A DNA stretch of 64,000 bases, taken from Marinirhabdus sp050859505 (lineage in GTDB: Bacteria > Bacteroidota > Bacteroidia > Flavobacteriales > Flavobacteriaceae). Location of the stretch: positions 682,001 through 746,000 of the forward strand of contig NZ_CP193934.1 of assembly GCF_050859505.1 (NCBI RefSeq), read 5' to 3'. Numbering within the stretch: the first letter of the stretch is position 1; each line of letters opens with the position of its first letter. Below the pieces are notes generated by a model. The model saw only the letters and a program-made list of their open reading frames with translations. It was not told the origin of the DNA and searched no databases. Position numbers and translations under genes: made by a program. Shown in pieces: positions 24,901 through 34,352 of this stretch.

Positions 24901-27466
24901 TTGTTCCAATATTGGAACAAATACTGTTACGTTAAGTGTTAGAGATGCGTCAGGAAACATAGCCTCCTGTACTGCAACTGTTATTGTTGAAGATGGCATA
25001 GACCCAACGGCAGTTGGTCAAAACATCACCGTACAATTGGATGCAACTGGCACCATTGCCATAACAGCAGCAGATGTGGATGGTGGAAGCACAGACAACT
25101 GCGCTATAGATACGATGGAAATCGACATAGATTCTTTCGACTGTACCCATGTGGGAACAAATATAGTAACACTAACAGTGACCGACCTTAGCGGAAACAC
25201 GGCGACGTCTACCGCAACGGTAACAGTAGAAGATAACATAGCTCCAATAGCGATATGCCAAGATATCACCGTACAATTAGATGCCAATGGTAACGCAAGC
25301 ATTGTTGCAGGAGATATCGATGGAGGTTCTTCTGATACCTGCGGAATCGAAAATACAACTATAGATATAACCGATTTCACCTGTGCCGATGTAGGAACAA
25401 ATAATGTAACACTCACAGTAACCGACGTATATGGAAATATGAGTTCTTGTACTGCTATAGTAACTGTTGAAGACAACGTAGCGCCAGTTGCGGTATGTAT
25501 GGACATCTCAATTCAATTAGATGCTAACGGCAATGCAAGTATTGTAGCTGCCGATGTAGACGGAGGTTCTTCTGATAACTGCGGAATAGCAAGTACATCC
25601 ATAGATACAACCGATTTCACCTGTGCCGATGTAGGTCCTAACAATGTTATCCTAACCGTAACCGATGTAAACGGAAACTCAAGCTATTGTACAGCTGTAG
25701 TAACTGTTGTAGACAACATAGATCCCATAGCCAATTGTGCCGCACCATTCACTATACAACTGGATGCAAACGGAAATGCAAGTATCACAGTAGCCGATAT
25801 TGATAATGGATCGACAGATACCTGCGGAATAGCAAATACATCCATCGATAAAACTGATTTCACTTGTGCAGACGTAGGACCAAACAATGTAACCCTAACC
25901 GTTACCGACGTAAACGGAAACTCAAGTTCTTGTGTGGCCATAGTAACGGTGCAAGACACTATAGATCCCTTGATGAACTGTCCAGCAGACTTCACCGTTG
26001 GAACAGATATAGGCATTTGTGGGGCTACGGTAAGTTTTGCAGATCCTATCCCAATAGATACTTGTGGTATTGCTTCTCTAGTACAAACAGCAGGATTGCC
26101 AAGTGGTAGCGTGTTCCCAGTAGGTTCTAACGTTATAGAATATACAGCAACCGATGTAAACGGAAACACCACTAGCTGTAGCTTTACCATCACCGTAGTA
26201 GACGACGAAGCTCCAACAGCAGTATGTATGGATATTACCATACAACTGGACGCTGCAGGAAATGCAACTATTCTCCCAACCGATGTGGACGGAGGAAGTA
26301 CCGATAATTGTGCTATGGATACCTTAAGTATAGACATAAACACCTTTAGCTGTGCAGATATTGGAACCAACAATGTGGTGTTGACCGTAACAGATACCGC
26401 AGGAAATACAGCCACTTGTACTGCCATCGTAACCGTGGAAGACCTAACACCACCAACAGTGGTCTGTCAGGATATCACGGTAACATTAGATGCAACCGGT
26501 GTTGTAATAATTGATCCGTCCTTATTGGATGGAGGTAGTACAGATGCTTGTGGAGGACTATTTACCTACTCCGCAACACCAGATACCTTTACCTGTGCCG
26601 AAATTGGCGATAACAGTGTCACCCTAACAGTAACAGAAGCGCACGGGAACAGTGCCAGCTGTGAAGCTATTGTAACGGTTGTAGACAATACGCCACCTAT
26701 CTTAGTTTGCCAGGACATCACAGTGCCACTAGGTGCAAACGGGATGGTAAGTATTGTAGCCAGCGATGTAATTGCCAGTGTAGATGACGCCTGTGGTATT
26801 AGTGCCACTGGATTGGACATAGACGATTTTAGTTGTGACGACTTAGGAATACCAGTTACTGTAACGGTATTTGCCAGTGATGTAAACGGAAACCTTGTTA
26901 GTTGCACTGCAATCGTAACAGTAGTAGATGAGCTAGGGCCACAATTTGACCAGGGAAGCCTTCCGGAAGACCAAGTACGTATGGCCGATGGAAACGGAGA
27001 ATATATCCTGGAAGATTTTACCACGAACGTAATGGTAACAGACAACTGTAGCGTACGCAATGCAGCCATTGTCCTAACTCAAGACCCAGTGGTTGGCACA
27101 GTTCTTACCGTAGGTGTCTACGATATTACTTTGAGTGTAGAAGATGACTTCGGTAACATGGCTTCATATGTATTCGAACTGGAAGTAGTAGCGCCATTAG
27201 GTGTTGGTGAAAATAATTTCGATAGCGCTAGTTTGACGATGTATCCTAACCCAGCAACAGACTTTGTACTATTGAGCAACCCACAGAACATCCCATTAAA
27301 AGAAGTAAGTATTTATGATGTAACGGGAAGACTTATTAAGAAAGTTGATGCTAGTGCTACAACTTCAGAAGTACGATTAGACGTTTCTGAACTAGCAAGT
27401 GCCACTTATATGATATTGATAAACACCGAAGCCGGTCAAGTGATCAAGCAATTGGTGAAAGAGTAA
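21929..27466 (+). CDS. Giant T9SS-secreted adhesin 2: beta-propeller and cadherin-like repeats
   Basis: A 1845-aa exported protein with signal peptide (KVCHLFIFLLPITLFCQIQG). The N-terminal half has two tandem units, each a WD/YVTN-like propeller rich in F-S-x-D-G-T-x-M-Y motifs (~45-345 and ~470-760). Each propeller is followed by a ~110-aa beta domain that opens NDGSVEG or TGIVEG and includes the phrase NLPAGL or NLPSGL. Then come six ~77-aa D/N/G-rich repeats, the shared HYR unit, three more repeats, an Ig-like unit and a type A T9SS sorting domain. The N-terminal half is unrelated to adhesin 1 and related to adhesin 3. It has its own operator-promoter and terminator. Confidence 0.92.
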   Translation: MIYTATLLKLKVCHLFIFLLPITLFCQIQGELSFGDGFDILNPDEIIATNSNRLTADSYPITFQVIENISVSGMTFSNDGTFAFFNVKRSNEFNNVATITERIMRVRLDVPFKMQPVIASNRTFYSLPNEVNKDTYAGVAFNPEGTKMYVLNKPAKILYTFNLPTPYAPNVLTSLESIFPLNIPGGPTSPKNFTFSNDGKHLYVVENNVGSTGNCIQSQIHHYTLTQPFLADGTNAVLTESYNTGICNIVSFKMSNDGSKIIALQDFGSTHKLYQFSLETPFSLASGVSIQDSMGFNFTLDNLSELDVDKPHAIAFNKDGTELNIAYRSDIILTSGVFQSLLSAVLELPIGDSFYEKERNDGSVEGKMNINLVGNEFNIRSNNVLLEDIDYTIHNLPAGLDPQITTASDRLSAILTFDDTANNHEREDNIDNLKISFTSVAFNTGNSPLNSTNVDTNVPITFRRGSSLAYGDGFNFSPSPKLINSVDASNINHFTFSADGTKMYSVSGFSSVIVQWELSVPFDISTRTEVASQVLSNLSQAASIALSPDGGTLVVSSASSNLVQFQLTTPFDVNTAQFEGVQADANFGGKTIQFNHDGTLLYYTDIERTGGTSGGTTRSKIFICQQKLLKPFDVLILKIGASNRKCSIYYDRGDSTILNGTGFFIDGNEERLFLNFIQDTNLTLEFPSYVQRYKLTTPEDVTTKQPLGLLYLPTVNKNGDYLMFNPAGTRMYTSDPSTNLINQYDLNRNTFKETSANTGIVEGSQKITLYGGELFKNAGATLAYNTNYSISNLPSGLTPVLTVHSSGNYVTLTLDGTAIAHEEADNVDSLIITFKNSAFVSNDAGSVSNASAGDSRLSITFINTPPTIICKNTIIELDASGIATVIAEDINNGSIVPGGIASLTTNKEEFTCANRGDNIVILTLTDNYGNVVTCNVFVTVIDAMLPTVTCKNTTIFIGSNGTASIKISDIENSSADNCAVTSKSLSKTLFDCSNIGTNTVTLSVRDASGNIASCTATVIVEDGIDPTAVGQNITVQLDATGTIAITAADVDGGSTDNCAIDTMEIDIDSFDCTHVGTNIVTLTVTDLSGNTATSTATVTVEDNIAPIAICQDITVQLDANGNASIVAGDIDGGSSDTCGIENTTIDITDFTCADVGTNNVTLTVTDVYGNMSSCTAIVTVEDNVAPVAVCMDISIQLDANGNASIVAADVDGGSSDNCGIASTSIDTTDFTCADVGPNNVILTVTDVNGNSSYCTAVVTVVDNIDPIANCAAPFTIQLDANGNASITVADIDNGSTDTCGIANTSIDKTDFTCADVGPNNVTLTVTDVNGNSSSCVAIVTVQDTIDPLMNCPADFTVGTDIGICGATVSFADPIPIDTCGIASLVQTAGLPSGSVFPVGSNVIEYTATDVNGNTTSCSFTITVVDDEAPTAVCMDITIQLDAAGNATILPTDVDGGSTDNCAMDTLSIDINTFSCADIGTNNVVLTVTDTAGNTATCTAIVTVEDLTPPTVVCQDITVTLDATGVVIIDPSLLDGGSTDACGGLFTYSATPDTFTCAEIGDNSVTLTVTEAHGNSASCEAIVTVVDNTPPILVCQDITVPLGANGMVSIVASDVIASVDDACGISATGLDIDDFSCDDLGIPVTVTVFASDVNGNLVSCTAIVTVVDELGPQFDQGSLPEDQVRMADGNGEYILEDFTTNVMVTDNCSVRNAAIVLTQDPVVGTVLTVGVYDITLSVEDDFGNMASYVFELEVVAPLGVGENNFDSASLTMYPNPATDFVLLSNPQNIPLKEVSIYDVTGRLIKKVDASATTSEVRLDVSELASATYMILINTEAGQVIKQLVKE

Positions 27467-27531
27467 GTTTCAATACTAGAAATTTAATTTAGTTAAGACT
27501 GGCCTTCTTCGAGACATCGGAGAAGGCTTTT
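25904..27531 (+). repeat. Shared 3' module of the adhesins, copy 2
   Basis: Same module as 20165-21792 (constant offset 5739). Against adhesin 3 the identity reaches further left, to 25706 (matching 32345, constant offset 6639), giving about 1.83 kb of matching DNA and adding one extra repeat beginning I-A-N-C-A-A-P-F. The base just before 25904 (25903, T) differs from adhesin 1 (20164, A). Confidence 0.92.
27502..27531 (+). terminator. Intrinsic terminator of adhesin 2
   Basis: Same hairpin as after adhesin 1, with loop GACA instead of GAAA and only four T after the stem, so it may be weaker than the other two copies. Confidence 0.75.
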
Positions 27532-27602
27532 ACATAAATAATTTAGCAGAAAAGGGGTTCTAAAAATTTCAAATGTTTGACATTCAGTTTTTTAAATATC
27601 GA

Positions 27603-27649
27603 TACGTAGGTCTACGTATTGTTTGCCAATCAGTTACAAAATATATTTG
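27603..27649 (+). promoter_or_regulatory. TACGTA-N4-TACGTA operator and -7 box, adhesin 3 (site 5)
   Basis: Consensus TACGTAGGTCTACGTA (27603-27618), exactly 23 bp, then a perfect TAnnTTTG box TATATTTG (27642-27649). The box lies downstream of the in-frame TTG at 27623, which rules that codon out as the start and fixes the start at ATG 27677. Confidence 0.85.
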
Positions 27650-27676
27650 TTACACAACTCAGCTAAATTTTTTATT

Positions 27677-30600
27677 ATGAAAACGAAACTATTCCTATTG
27701 GCATTAATTTTTTTCGGCACGTTTTTAACCAGTAAAGCGCAGGTTAGTTTGCATTACGGCGAGTGGTACGACATTACCCATAGCCCAAGCGTAGATGGGT
27801 TTAGGAACATTTCGTCAAATGTGAGTATTCCAACCGATTTAGTTTTCAATGATACAGGTACGAGATTGTATATTACCGATAGAGGAAATAGTGGCGTAAA
27901 ACAATACAATCTAGCGACTCCATATGATGTTAGTACCGCAACGTATAGTTCTACACATAGTTTTTCAGGAGTCTCTTTTCAAAGTGGTATTGCATTTGAT
28001 GCTACTGGTACTCGAGTTTACATAGTACAAAACGCTGTAGTTAGACAATATACGTTAAGCTCCCCTTACTCATTAAATTTTCCCACTTTCAGTCAAAGTT
28101 TTGATGTTGGTAATGAAACATTAGCGGCTTCAAACATAGACTTCAATAATAGCGGTACTAGTATGTTTATAATGGGATTTTCTGGAGGTATTATTGAATA
28201 CACGCTTGCTACACCATTTAATGTGAATACAGCAACGCATACTACAACGGTTTCTACAGGAGATCTAAACAACGATTTGGTCTTTAGTCCCGATGGGCTA
28301 AAATTATTTTCACGAAATGGTATACGAAGAGTAGCGCAATATAATTTAACTACTCCATTCGATATTTCGACGCTCACTTTTGTTACCTCACTAGATTTAA
28401 GTGGCCCAACGACAAGAATTACAGGGATAGCTTTTAATGCAGATGGAAACAAAATTTATGTTGCAGGTGAAAACAATTCGTTTATTTATCAATTTGACTT
28501 AAATCTTCCCAGCGGATACCTTGAGAATAACAGCAATGATGGGAGTATCATGGGAAGCGATAAAATACAAATAATCGAAGATACCTTTACAAATGCTGGA
28601 GGCACTTTAACTTCTCCCACTCATTTTACCATCACCAATCTTCCAGCAGGTTTAAGTCCTACCTTAAATGTAGCTGCAAACGGATATTCTACAAGTTTGT
28701 CCATTTCTGGAAATTCGGAATTACATTCGATCGAGGCAAATGTGGAAAGCTTAAAGTTTAGTTTTACCAATGCTGCATTTACGGCAACACCTGCAACTTC
28801 TGTGGGTAACAGTCAAGATGCCAGTAGTAACATTAGAGTAACATTTATTGATCCCCCAGCCTTAGTATATGGGGATAACCACAGTATAAAGTATACCCCA
28901 ACGCTTACTAGTCAATTTCAGATCACAACAGATAACGGAGCTCCTTACGACGTAGCATTTAATAATACTGGTTTAAAGATGTTTGTGTCTTTTGGATCCG
29001 GAGACAGTAATGGCCCAAAACGTGTGCAGGCATACAACTTAAGTAAGCCTTACGATTCAGACTCAGCAGTAGCGGCAGAATTCTTTCAAATTACTGCTGG
29101 TTTAATAAATCCTAGAGGGTTAGAATTTAATAATGATGGAACTAAAATGTTTATCCTTGCCTTTGATAGTGTTAAAGAATATAATTTAGGCTTGCCCTTC
29201 GATGTAACTACGGCTGTATTAGGAAATAGTCTAAATGTTTCCGCTCAAGATGGAGATCCCTTCGGGTTTACTTTTAGTGACAATGGCTTCTATATGTACA
29301 TGGCGGGATTCGTTAACAAAAGAATATATCAGTATAAACTAGACACGCCCTTCGATATATCTTCTGCAAATTTTCTATATAGTGTAGATCGAACGAGTCA
29401 AGACCTTTTTGCCCTTGACGTAGAGCTTAGTCCGGATGGAACTAAAATGTTTATAGGTGGATCAAATTTTGAACAAATATATCAATACAATTTAAGCACT
29501 CGATACGATATTAGATCGTCAACATTTGACAGTAGCTTCTATATTGGATCACAAGAGCAATTCATAAACAGTTTTAAATTCGGAAAAGACGGACAAAATT
29601 TATATGTTGTAGGAGCCTCAGATAGCAACATAACAGAATATGATCTTACAATTCCACGTAGTTTCGATGAAAATCCCGCGAATGATGGATCTGTTGCAGG
29701 TAGTACACGTGTATTATTAACAGAAAATGTGAGGTTTGTAGCAGGTACAACAACACTTACGAGTCCTACACATTTTACAATAAACAATCTTCCCTCAGGT
29801 TTAATCCCTTCTATTGCAGTAGATCCTTCGCGAAGATTTGGAACATTAACATTTAGTGGTGCGGCAGTCGAGAACAATAGCAGCGATAAAATTGGAAGCC
29901 TCAATTTCACCTTTAACGATTCAGCATTTGCTAATATTGCAGCGGCAAATGTTGCCAATAGTATTGAAGCCAATTCTTTGTTACCCATAAATTTTATCGC
30001 CAACCCTTTTCTTACTTATGCCAATGACGCATCTTTAGACAATCCGGTAGCGTATCTTGGGAGAAAATCTGTTAGCTCGCAAGGAGATAATCCCAGAGAT
30101 GCTGCATTTAGCGATGATGGTCTTACCATGATTGTTTCACAACGAACTACTGCAAGAATAGATCAATACACCCTTGGAACACCCTTTGGCTCTGGGGGAA
30201 CTTTTATTAGTTCGCTACAACTTCCTACAGGACTTGGCATTAGTGGTATTACCTTCGGAGCAGGAGGCACCAAGTTATACGTGCTTTCAGAAACTACCGA
30301 TAGTGTACTTGAATATCATCTTGAAACGGCATATCAAGTAGCCACTGCAACCCTCAATTTCAGTTATAGCGTAAATCCACAAACTGCCACGCCTTTTAGC
30401 GTAACCTTTAATCCCTCTGGCACTAAAATGTACGTCACTGGAAGACCTACAAAAATAGTTGAATATGATCTTAGTAGTCCGTTCGATCTTTGTTCGGCTG
30501 TTTATTCGGCTTCTGAATTTAGTGTAGGGGGTCAAACAGGCGCAAATGATGCTTTTGACACTGCCTTTAATGCTAATGGAACACTAATGTATGTAACTAA

Positions 30601-33600
30601 CTTCAACACTGTTTTTCAATACGCTTTAACGGTGTCCTTTGATATTACCTCAGCCTCATACACAAATATAAACTATGATGCTTCTGCTCAAATTTCAAGA
30701 GCGAAAGGCATCACGCTAAGTCCCGATGGAACCAGGCTTTATATTACAGACAGTACTGGCGAAGATGTAAATAGGTACTCCATAACTTCAGAATTTGGCT
30801 TCGATGAAACAGCCGCCAATCTGGGTGCTGTTGAAGGAGTTGGAAATGTAATACTTACTGGAGATACTTTTACCAATCCTTCAGGAGTGCTAACATCTCC
30901 CACACATTTTACCATTACAAACTTACCGGCTGGCTTAATTCCAACATTGAATATAAATGCCAATGGTTCAGAAGCTGAACTTATCCTTAGTGGTGCGGCC
31001 ACTAGCAATGAATCTAGTGATAGTGTTTCAGAATTAGAATTTACCTATACAAATGCAGCTTTCACAAACAGTACAGCTGCCATTGTTATCAAAAACAATA
31101 CTGGAAGCAGACCCATCGCAATTAATTTTGATGATAGTCCGTGTAATCCTGTCGTTATTACCTGTCCTGCCGATGTTGCAGTTGAATGCGATGAAAACAC
31201 AGATCCTGCCAATACTGGTACCGCTACCGCTACCGATGGTTGCGGAGGAACTACCATCGTAATTTCTTCCGCGGATATTATTAGTAATGTGAATGGAAAT
31301 GAAATGACCATTACCAGGACCTGGACAGCAACGAATGATTTTGGAGGGAGCGAAACCTGTGACCAAATAATTACCGTTGTCGATACTACCCCACCAGCAG
31401 TTATTTGTCCAGCAAATGTGACTATTGAATGTGACGAAAGTACAGACCCTGTTAATACAGGAATGGCAACTGCAACAGATACTTGTGATGCTAATCCATC
31501 GATTAGTTTTTCAGATAACTCGGTAGCTGGAACTGGTAATGAATCTGTCATCACCAGAACTTGGACAGCAACCGATGTAAATGGGAATAGTGCAACCTGT
31601 AATCAAATAATTACCATACAGGATACAACAGCTCCTAATGCGCTTTGCGTTGGTTCTTTGACTATCCAACTAGATGCATCGGGGAATGCAACTATTGACA
31701 CAGCTACAATAGATAACGGCTCGAATGATTCGTGTGGAGCTGTTTCTCTTTCCCTGAGTCAAACAGATTTTGACTGTTCTCATATCGGTAACAATACGGT
31801 TACCCTTACAGTAACAGATAATAATAACAGCGTGGCTACGTGTACTACAATGGTTACCGTACAAGACAACATAGCGCCTACAGTAACATGTGCCGCACCT
31901 TTTACCCTTCAACTAGATGCAACAGGAAATGCAAGCATCACAGCAAACGATATTGATAACGGCTCGACAGATAATTGCGAAATTGCAAGTACATCTATAG
32001 ATATAACCGATTTCACGTGTGCAGATGTTGGAGTAAACATCGTTACCTTAACAGTAACCGATGTAAACGGAAATGTTGCTACGTGTACCACAGAAGTAAC
32101 CATTGAAGATAACATACCACCATTGGCACTTTGTGCAGCACCTTTTACCATACAATTAGATACAAATGGGATGGCAAATATTACAGTGAATGATATTGAC
32201 AAGGGTTCTACCGATGCCTGCGGAATAGCAAGTACATCCATAGACACAACCGATTTTACCTGTGCCGATGTAGGAGTAAACATCGTTACCTTAACAATAA
32301 CCGACGTAAACGGTACTACTTCAACCTGTACCACAGATGTTACAGTTGTAGACAACATAGATCCCATAGCCAATTGTGCCGCACCATTCACTATACAACT
32401 GGATGCAAACGGAAATGCAAGTATCACAGTAGCCGATATTGATAATGGATCGACAGATACCTGCGGAATAGCAAATACATCCATCGATAAAACTGATTTC
32501 ACTTGTGCAGACGTAGGACCAAACAATGTAACCCTAACCGTTACCGACGTAAACGGAAACTCAAGTTCTTGTGTGGCCATAGTAACGGTGCAAGACACTA
32601 TAGATCCCTTGATGAACTGTCCAGCAGACTTCACCGTTGGAACAGATATAGGCATTTGTGGGGCTACGGTAAGTTTTGCAGATCCTATCCCAATAGATAC
32701 TTGTGGTATTGCTTCTCTAGTACAAACAGCAGGATTGCCAAGTGGTAGCGTGTTCCCAGTAGGTTCTAACGTTATAGAATATACAGCAACCGATGTAAAC
32801 GGAAACACCACTAGCTGTAGCTTTACCATCACCGTAGTAGACGACGAAGCTCCAACAGCAGTATGTATGGATATTACCATACAACTGGACGCTGCAGGAA
32901 ATGCAACTATTCTCCCAACCGATGTGGACGGAGGAAGTACCGATAATTGTGCTATGGATACCTTAAGTATAGACATAAACACCTTTAGCTGTGCAGATAT
33001 TGGAACCAACAATGTGGTGTTGACCGTAACAGATACCGCAGGAAATACAGCCACTTGTACTGCCATCGTAACCGTGGAAGACCTAACACCACCAACAGTG
33101 GTCTGTCAGGATATCACGGTAACATTAGATGCAACCGGTGTTGTAATAATTGATCCGTCCTTATTGGATGGAGGTAGTACAGATGCTTGTGGAGGACTAT
33201 TTACCTACTCCGCAACACCAGATACCTTTACCTGTGCCGAAATTGGCGATAACAGTGTCACCCTAACAGTAACAGAAGCGCACGGGAACAGTGCCAGCTG
33301 TGAAGCTATTGTAACGGTTGTAGACAATACGCCACCTATCTTAGTTTGCCAGGACATCACAGTGCCACTAGGTGCAAACGGGATGGTAAGTATTGTAGCC
33401 AGCGATGTAATTGCCAGTGTAGATGACGCCTGTGGTATTAGTGCCACTGGATTGGACATAGACGATTTTAGTTGTGACGACTTAGGAATACCAGTTACTG
33501 TAACGGTATTTGCCAGTGATGTAAACGGAAACCTTGTTAGTTGCACTGCAATCGTAACAGTAGTAGATGAGCTAGGGCCACAATTTGACCAGGGAAGCCT

Positions 33601-34105
33601 TCCGGAAGACCAAGTACGTATGGCCGATGGAAACGGAGAATATATCCTGGAAGATTTTACCACGAACGTAATGGTAACAGACAACTGTAGCGTACGCAAT
33701 GCAGCCATTGTCCTAACTCAAGACCCAGTGGTTGGCACAGTTCTTACCGTAGGTGTCTACGATATTACTTTGAGTGTAGAAGATGACTTCGGTAACATGG
33801 CTTCATATGTATTCGAACTGGAAGTAGTAGCGCCATTAGGTGTTGGTGAAAATAATTTCGATAGCGCTAGTTTGACGATGTATCCTAACCCAGCAACAGA
33901 CTTTGTACTATTGAGCAACCCACAGAACATCCCATTAAAAGAAGTAAGTATTTATGATGTAACGGGAAGACTTATTAAGAAAGTTGATGCTAGTGCTACA
34001 ACTTCAGAAGTACGATTAGACGTTTCTGAACTAGCAAGTGCCACTTATATGATATTGATAAACACCGAAGCCGGTCAAGTGATCAAGCAATTGGTGAAAG
34101 AGTAA
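27677..34105 (+). CDS. Giant T9SS-secreted adhesin 3: three propellers and cadherin-like repeats
   Basis: A 2142-aa exported protein with signal peptide (MKTKLFLLALIFFGTFLTSKA). Three tandem units of propeller plus 'NDGS...SPTHFTITNLPAGL' beta domain are centred roughly on residues 25-390, 395-775 and 776-1150. They are followed by two HYR-like domains with VECDENTDP and IECDESTDP, four ~77-aa D/N/G-rich repeats, the shared HYR unit plus three repeats, an Ig-like unit and the type A T9SS sorting domain. Propeller motifs have the form F-x-x-D-G-T-K-M-F. It has one more propeller unit than adhesin 2, consistent with unit duplication. It is presumably anchored at the cell surface after T9SS export. 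Confidence 0.92.
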   Translation: MKTKLFLLALIFFGTFLTSKAQVSLHYGEWYDITHSPSVDGFRNISSNVSIPTDLVFNDTGTRLYITDRGNSGVKQYNLATPYDVSTATYSSTHSFSGVSFQSGIAFDATGTRVYIVQNAVVRQYTLSSPYSLNFPTFSQSFDVGNETLAASNIDFNNSGTSMFIMGFSGGIIEYTLATPFNVNTATHTTTVSTGDLNNDLVFSPDGLKLFSRNGIRRVAQYNLTTPFDISTLTFVTSLDLSGPTTRITGIAFNADGNKIYVAGENNSFIYQFDLNLPSGYLENNSNDGSIMGSDKIQIIEDTFTNAGGTLTSPTHFTITNLPAGLSPTLNVAANGYSTSLSISGNSELHSIEANVESLKFSFTNAAFTATPATSVGNSQDASSNIRVTFIDPPALVYGDNHSIKYTPTLTSQFQITTDNGAPYDVAFNNTGLKMFVSFGSGDSNGPKRVQAYNLSKPYDSDSAVAAEFFQITAGLINPRGLEFNNDGTKMFILAFDSVKEYNLGLPFDVTTAVLGNSLNVSAQDGDPFGFTFSDNGFYMYMAGFVNKRIYQYKLDTPFDISSANFLYSVDRTSQDLFALDVELSPDGTKMFIGGSNFEQIYQYNLSTRYDIRSSTFDSSFYIGSQEQFINSFKFGKDGQNLYVVGASDSNITEYDLTIPRSFDENPANDGSVAGSTRVLLTENVRFVAGTTTLTSPTHFTINNLPSGLIPSIAVDPSRRFGTLTFSGAAVENNSSDKIGSLNFTFNDSAFANIAAANVANSIEANSLLPINFIANPFLTYANDASLDNPVAYLGRKSVSSQGDNPRDAAFSDDGLTMIVSQRTTARIDQYTLGTPFGSGGTFISSLQLPTGLGISGITFGAGGTKLYVLSETTDSVLEYHLETAYQVATATLNFSYSVNPQTATPFSVTFNPSGTKMYVTGRPTKIVEYDLSSPFDLCSAVYSASEFSVGGQTGANDAFDTAFNANGTLMYVTNFNTVFQYALTVSFDITSASYTNINYDASAQISRAKGITLSPDGTRLYITDSTGEDVNRYSITSEFGFDETAANLGAVEGVGNVILTGDTFTNPSGVLTSPTHFTITNLPAGLIPTLNINANGSEAELILSGAATSNESSDSVSELEFTYTNAAFTNSTAAIVIKNNTGSRPIAINFDDSPCNPVVITCPADVAVECDENTDPANTGTATATDGCGGTTIVISSADIISNVNGNEMTITRTWTATNDFGGSETCDQIITVVDTTPPAVICPANVTIECDESTDPVNTGMATATDTCDANPSISFSDNSVAGTGNESVITRTWTATDVNGNSATCNQIITIQDTTAPNALCVGSLTIQLDASGNATIDTATIDNGSNDSCGAVSLSLSQTDFDCSHIGNNTVTLTVTDNNNSVATCTTMVTVQDNIAPTVTCAAPFTLQLDATGNASITANDIDNGSTDNCEIASTSIDITDFTCADVGVNIVTLTVTDVNGNVATCTTEVTIEDNIPPLALCAAPFTIQLDTNGMANITVNDIDKGSTDACGIASTSIDTTDFTCADVGVNIVTLTITDVNGTTSTCTTDVTVVDNIDPIANCAAPFTIQLDANGNASITVADIDNGSTDTCGIANTSIDKTDFTCADVGPNNVTLTVTDVNGNSSSCVAIVTVQDTIDPLMNCPADFTVGTDIGICGATVSFADPIPIDTCGIASLVQTAGLPSGSVFPVGSNVIEYTATDVNGNTTSCSFTITVVDDEAPTAVCMDITIQLDAAGNATILPTDVDGGSTDNCAMDTLSIDINTFSCADIGTNNVVLTVTDTAGNTATCTAIVTVEDLTPPTVVCQDITVTLDATGVVIIDPSLLDGGSTDACGGLFTYSATPDTFTCAEIGDNSVTLTVTEAHGNSASCEAIVTVVDNTPPILVCQDITVPLGANGMVSIVASDVIASVDDACGISATGLDIDDFSCDDLGIPVTVTVFASDVNGNLVSCTAIVTVVDELGPQFDQGSLPEDQVRMADGNGEYILEDFTTNVMVTDNCSVRNAAIVLTQDPVVGTVLTVGVYDITLSVEDDFGNMASYVFELEVVAPLGVGENNFDSASLTMYPNPATDFVLLSNPQNIPLKEVSIYDVTGRLIKKVDASATTSEVRLDVSELASATYMILINTEAGQVIKQLVKE

Positions 34106-34170
34106 GTTTCAATACTAGAAATTTAATTTAGTTAAGACTGGCCTTCTTCGAGAAATCGGAGAAGGCTTTT
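32543..34170 (+). repeat. Shared 3' module of the adhesins, copy 3
   Basis: Same module as in adhesins 1 and 2 (offset 12378 from copy 1 and 6639 from copy 2), including the stop codon, the stretch after it and the terminator hairpin. Identity with adhesin 2 starts earlier, at 32345. Confidence 0.92.
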
Positions 34171-34174
34171 TTTT
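34141..34174 (+). terminator. Intrinsic terminator of adhesin 3
   Basis: Same hairpin as after adhesin 1 with loop GAAA, followed by eight T, the strongest of the three copies. Confidence 0.88.
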
Positions 34175-34212
34175 AATTACAAGAAACAGCTATTGCCCGA
34201 TTTCAATTTCTA

Positions 34213-34259
34213 TACGTAGGGGTACGTATTTTATTCAACGTAAGCAAAACGTACCTTTG
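34213..34259 (+). promoter_or_regulatory. TACGTA-N4-TACGTA operator and -7 box, cyclase gene (site 6)
   Basis: TACGTAGGGGTACGTA (34213-34228), exactly 23 bp, then a perfect TAnnTTTG box TACCTTTG (34252-34259). The leader to ATG 34353 is about 85 nt. Confidence 0.82.
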
Positions 34260-34352
34260 AAAAGACGAGTAAGAAAATCGTACTATTCAGAAATTTACGT
34301 TAGCTCCCCAAACAACTAATGAGGTTCCGTTATAAATGCTAAAATTGTAACT

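Noticed and set aside
31909..33066. A 385-codon open frame on the minus strand within adhesin 3, and similar ones in adhesins 1 and 2
   Set aside because: They lie antisense to clear repeat-coding DNA, are themselves periodic, and follow from the biased codon content of the D/N/G-rich repeats; no promoter or independent homology is visible.
16235..34105. The repeat arrays as a CRISPR or satellite array
   Set aside because: The repeats are in frame, ~77 codons long and variable, encode extracellular repeat domains, and have no unique spacers of constant length.
20165..34170. The shared adhesin modules as insertion sequences or transposons
   Set aside because: No transposase, no terminal inverted repeats and no target duplications are visible; the boundaries lie inside reading frames.
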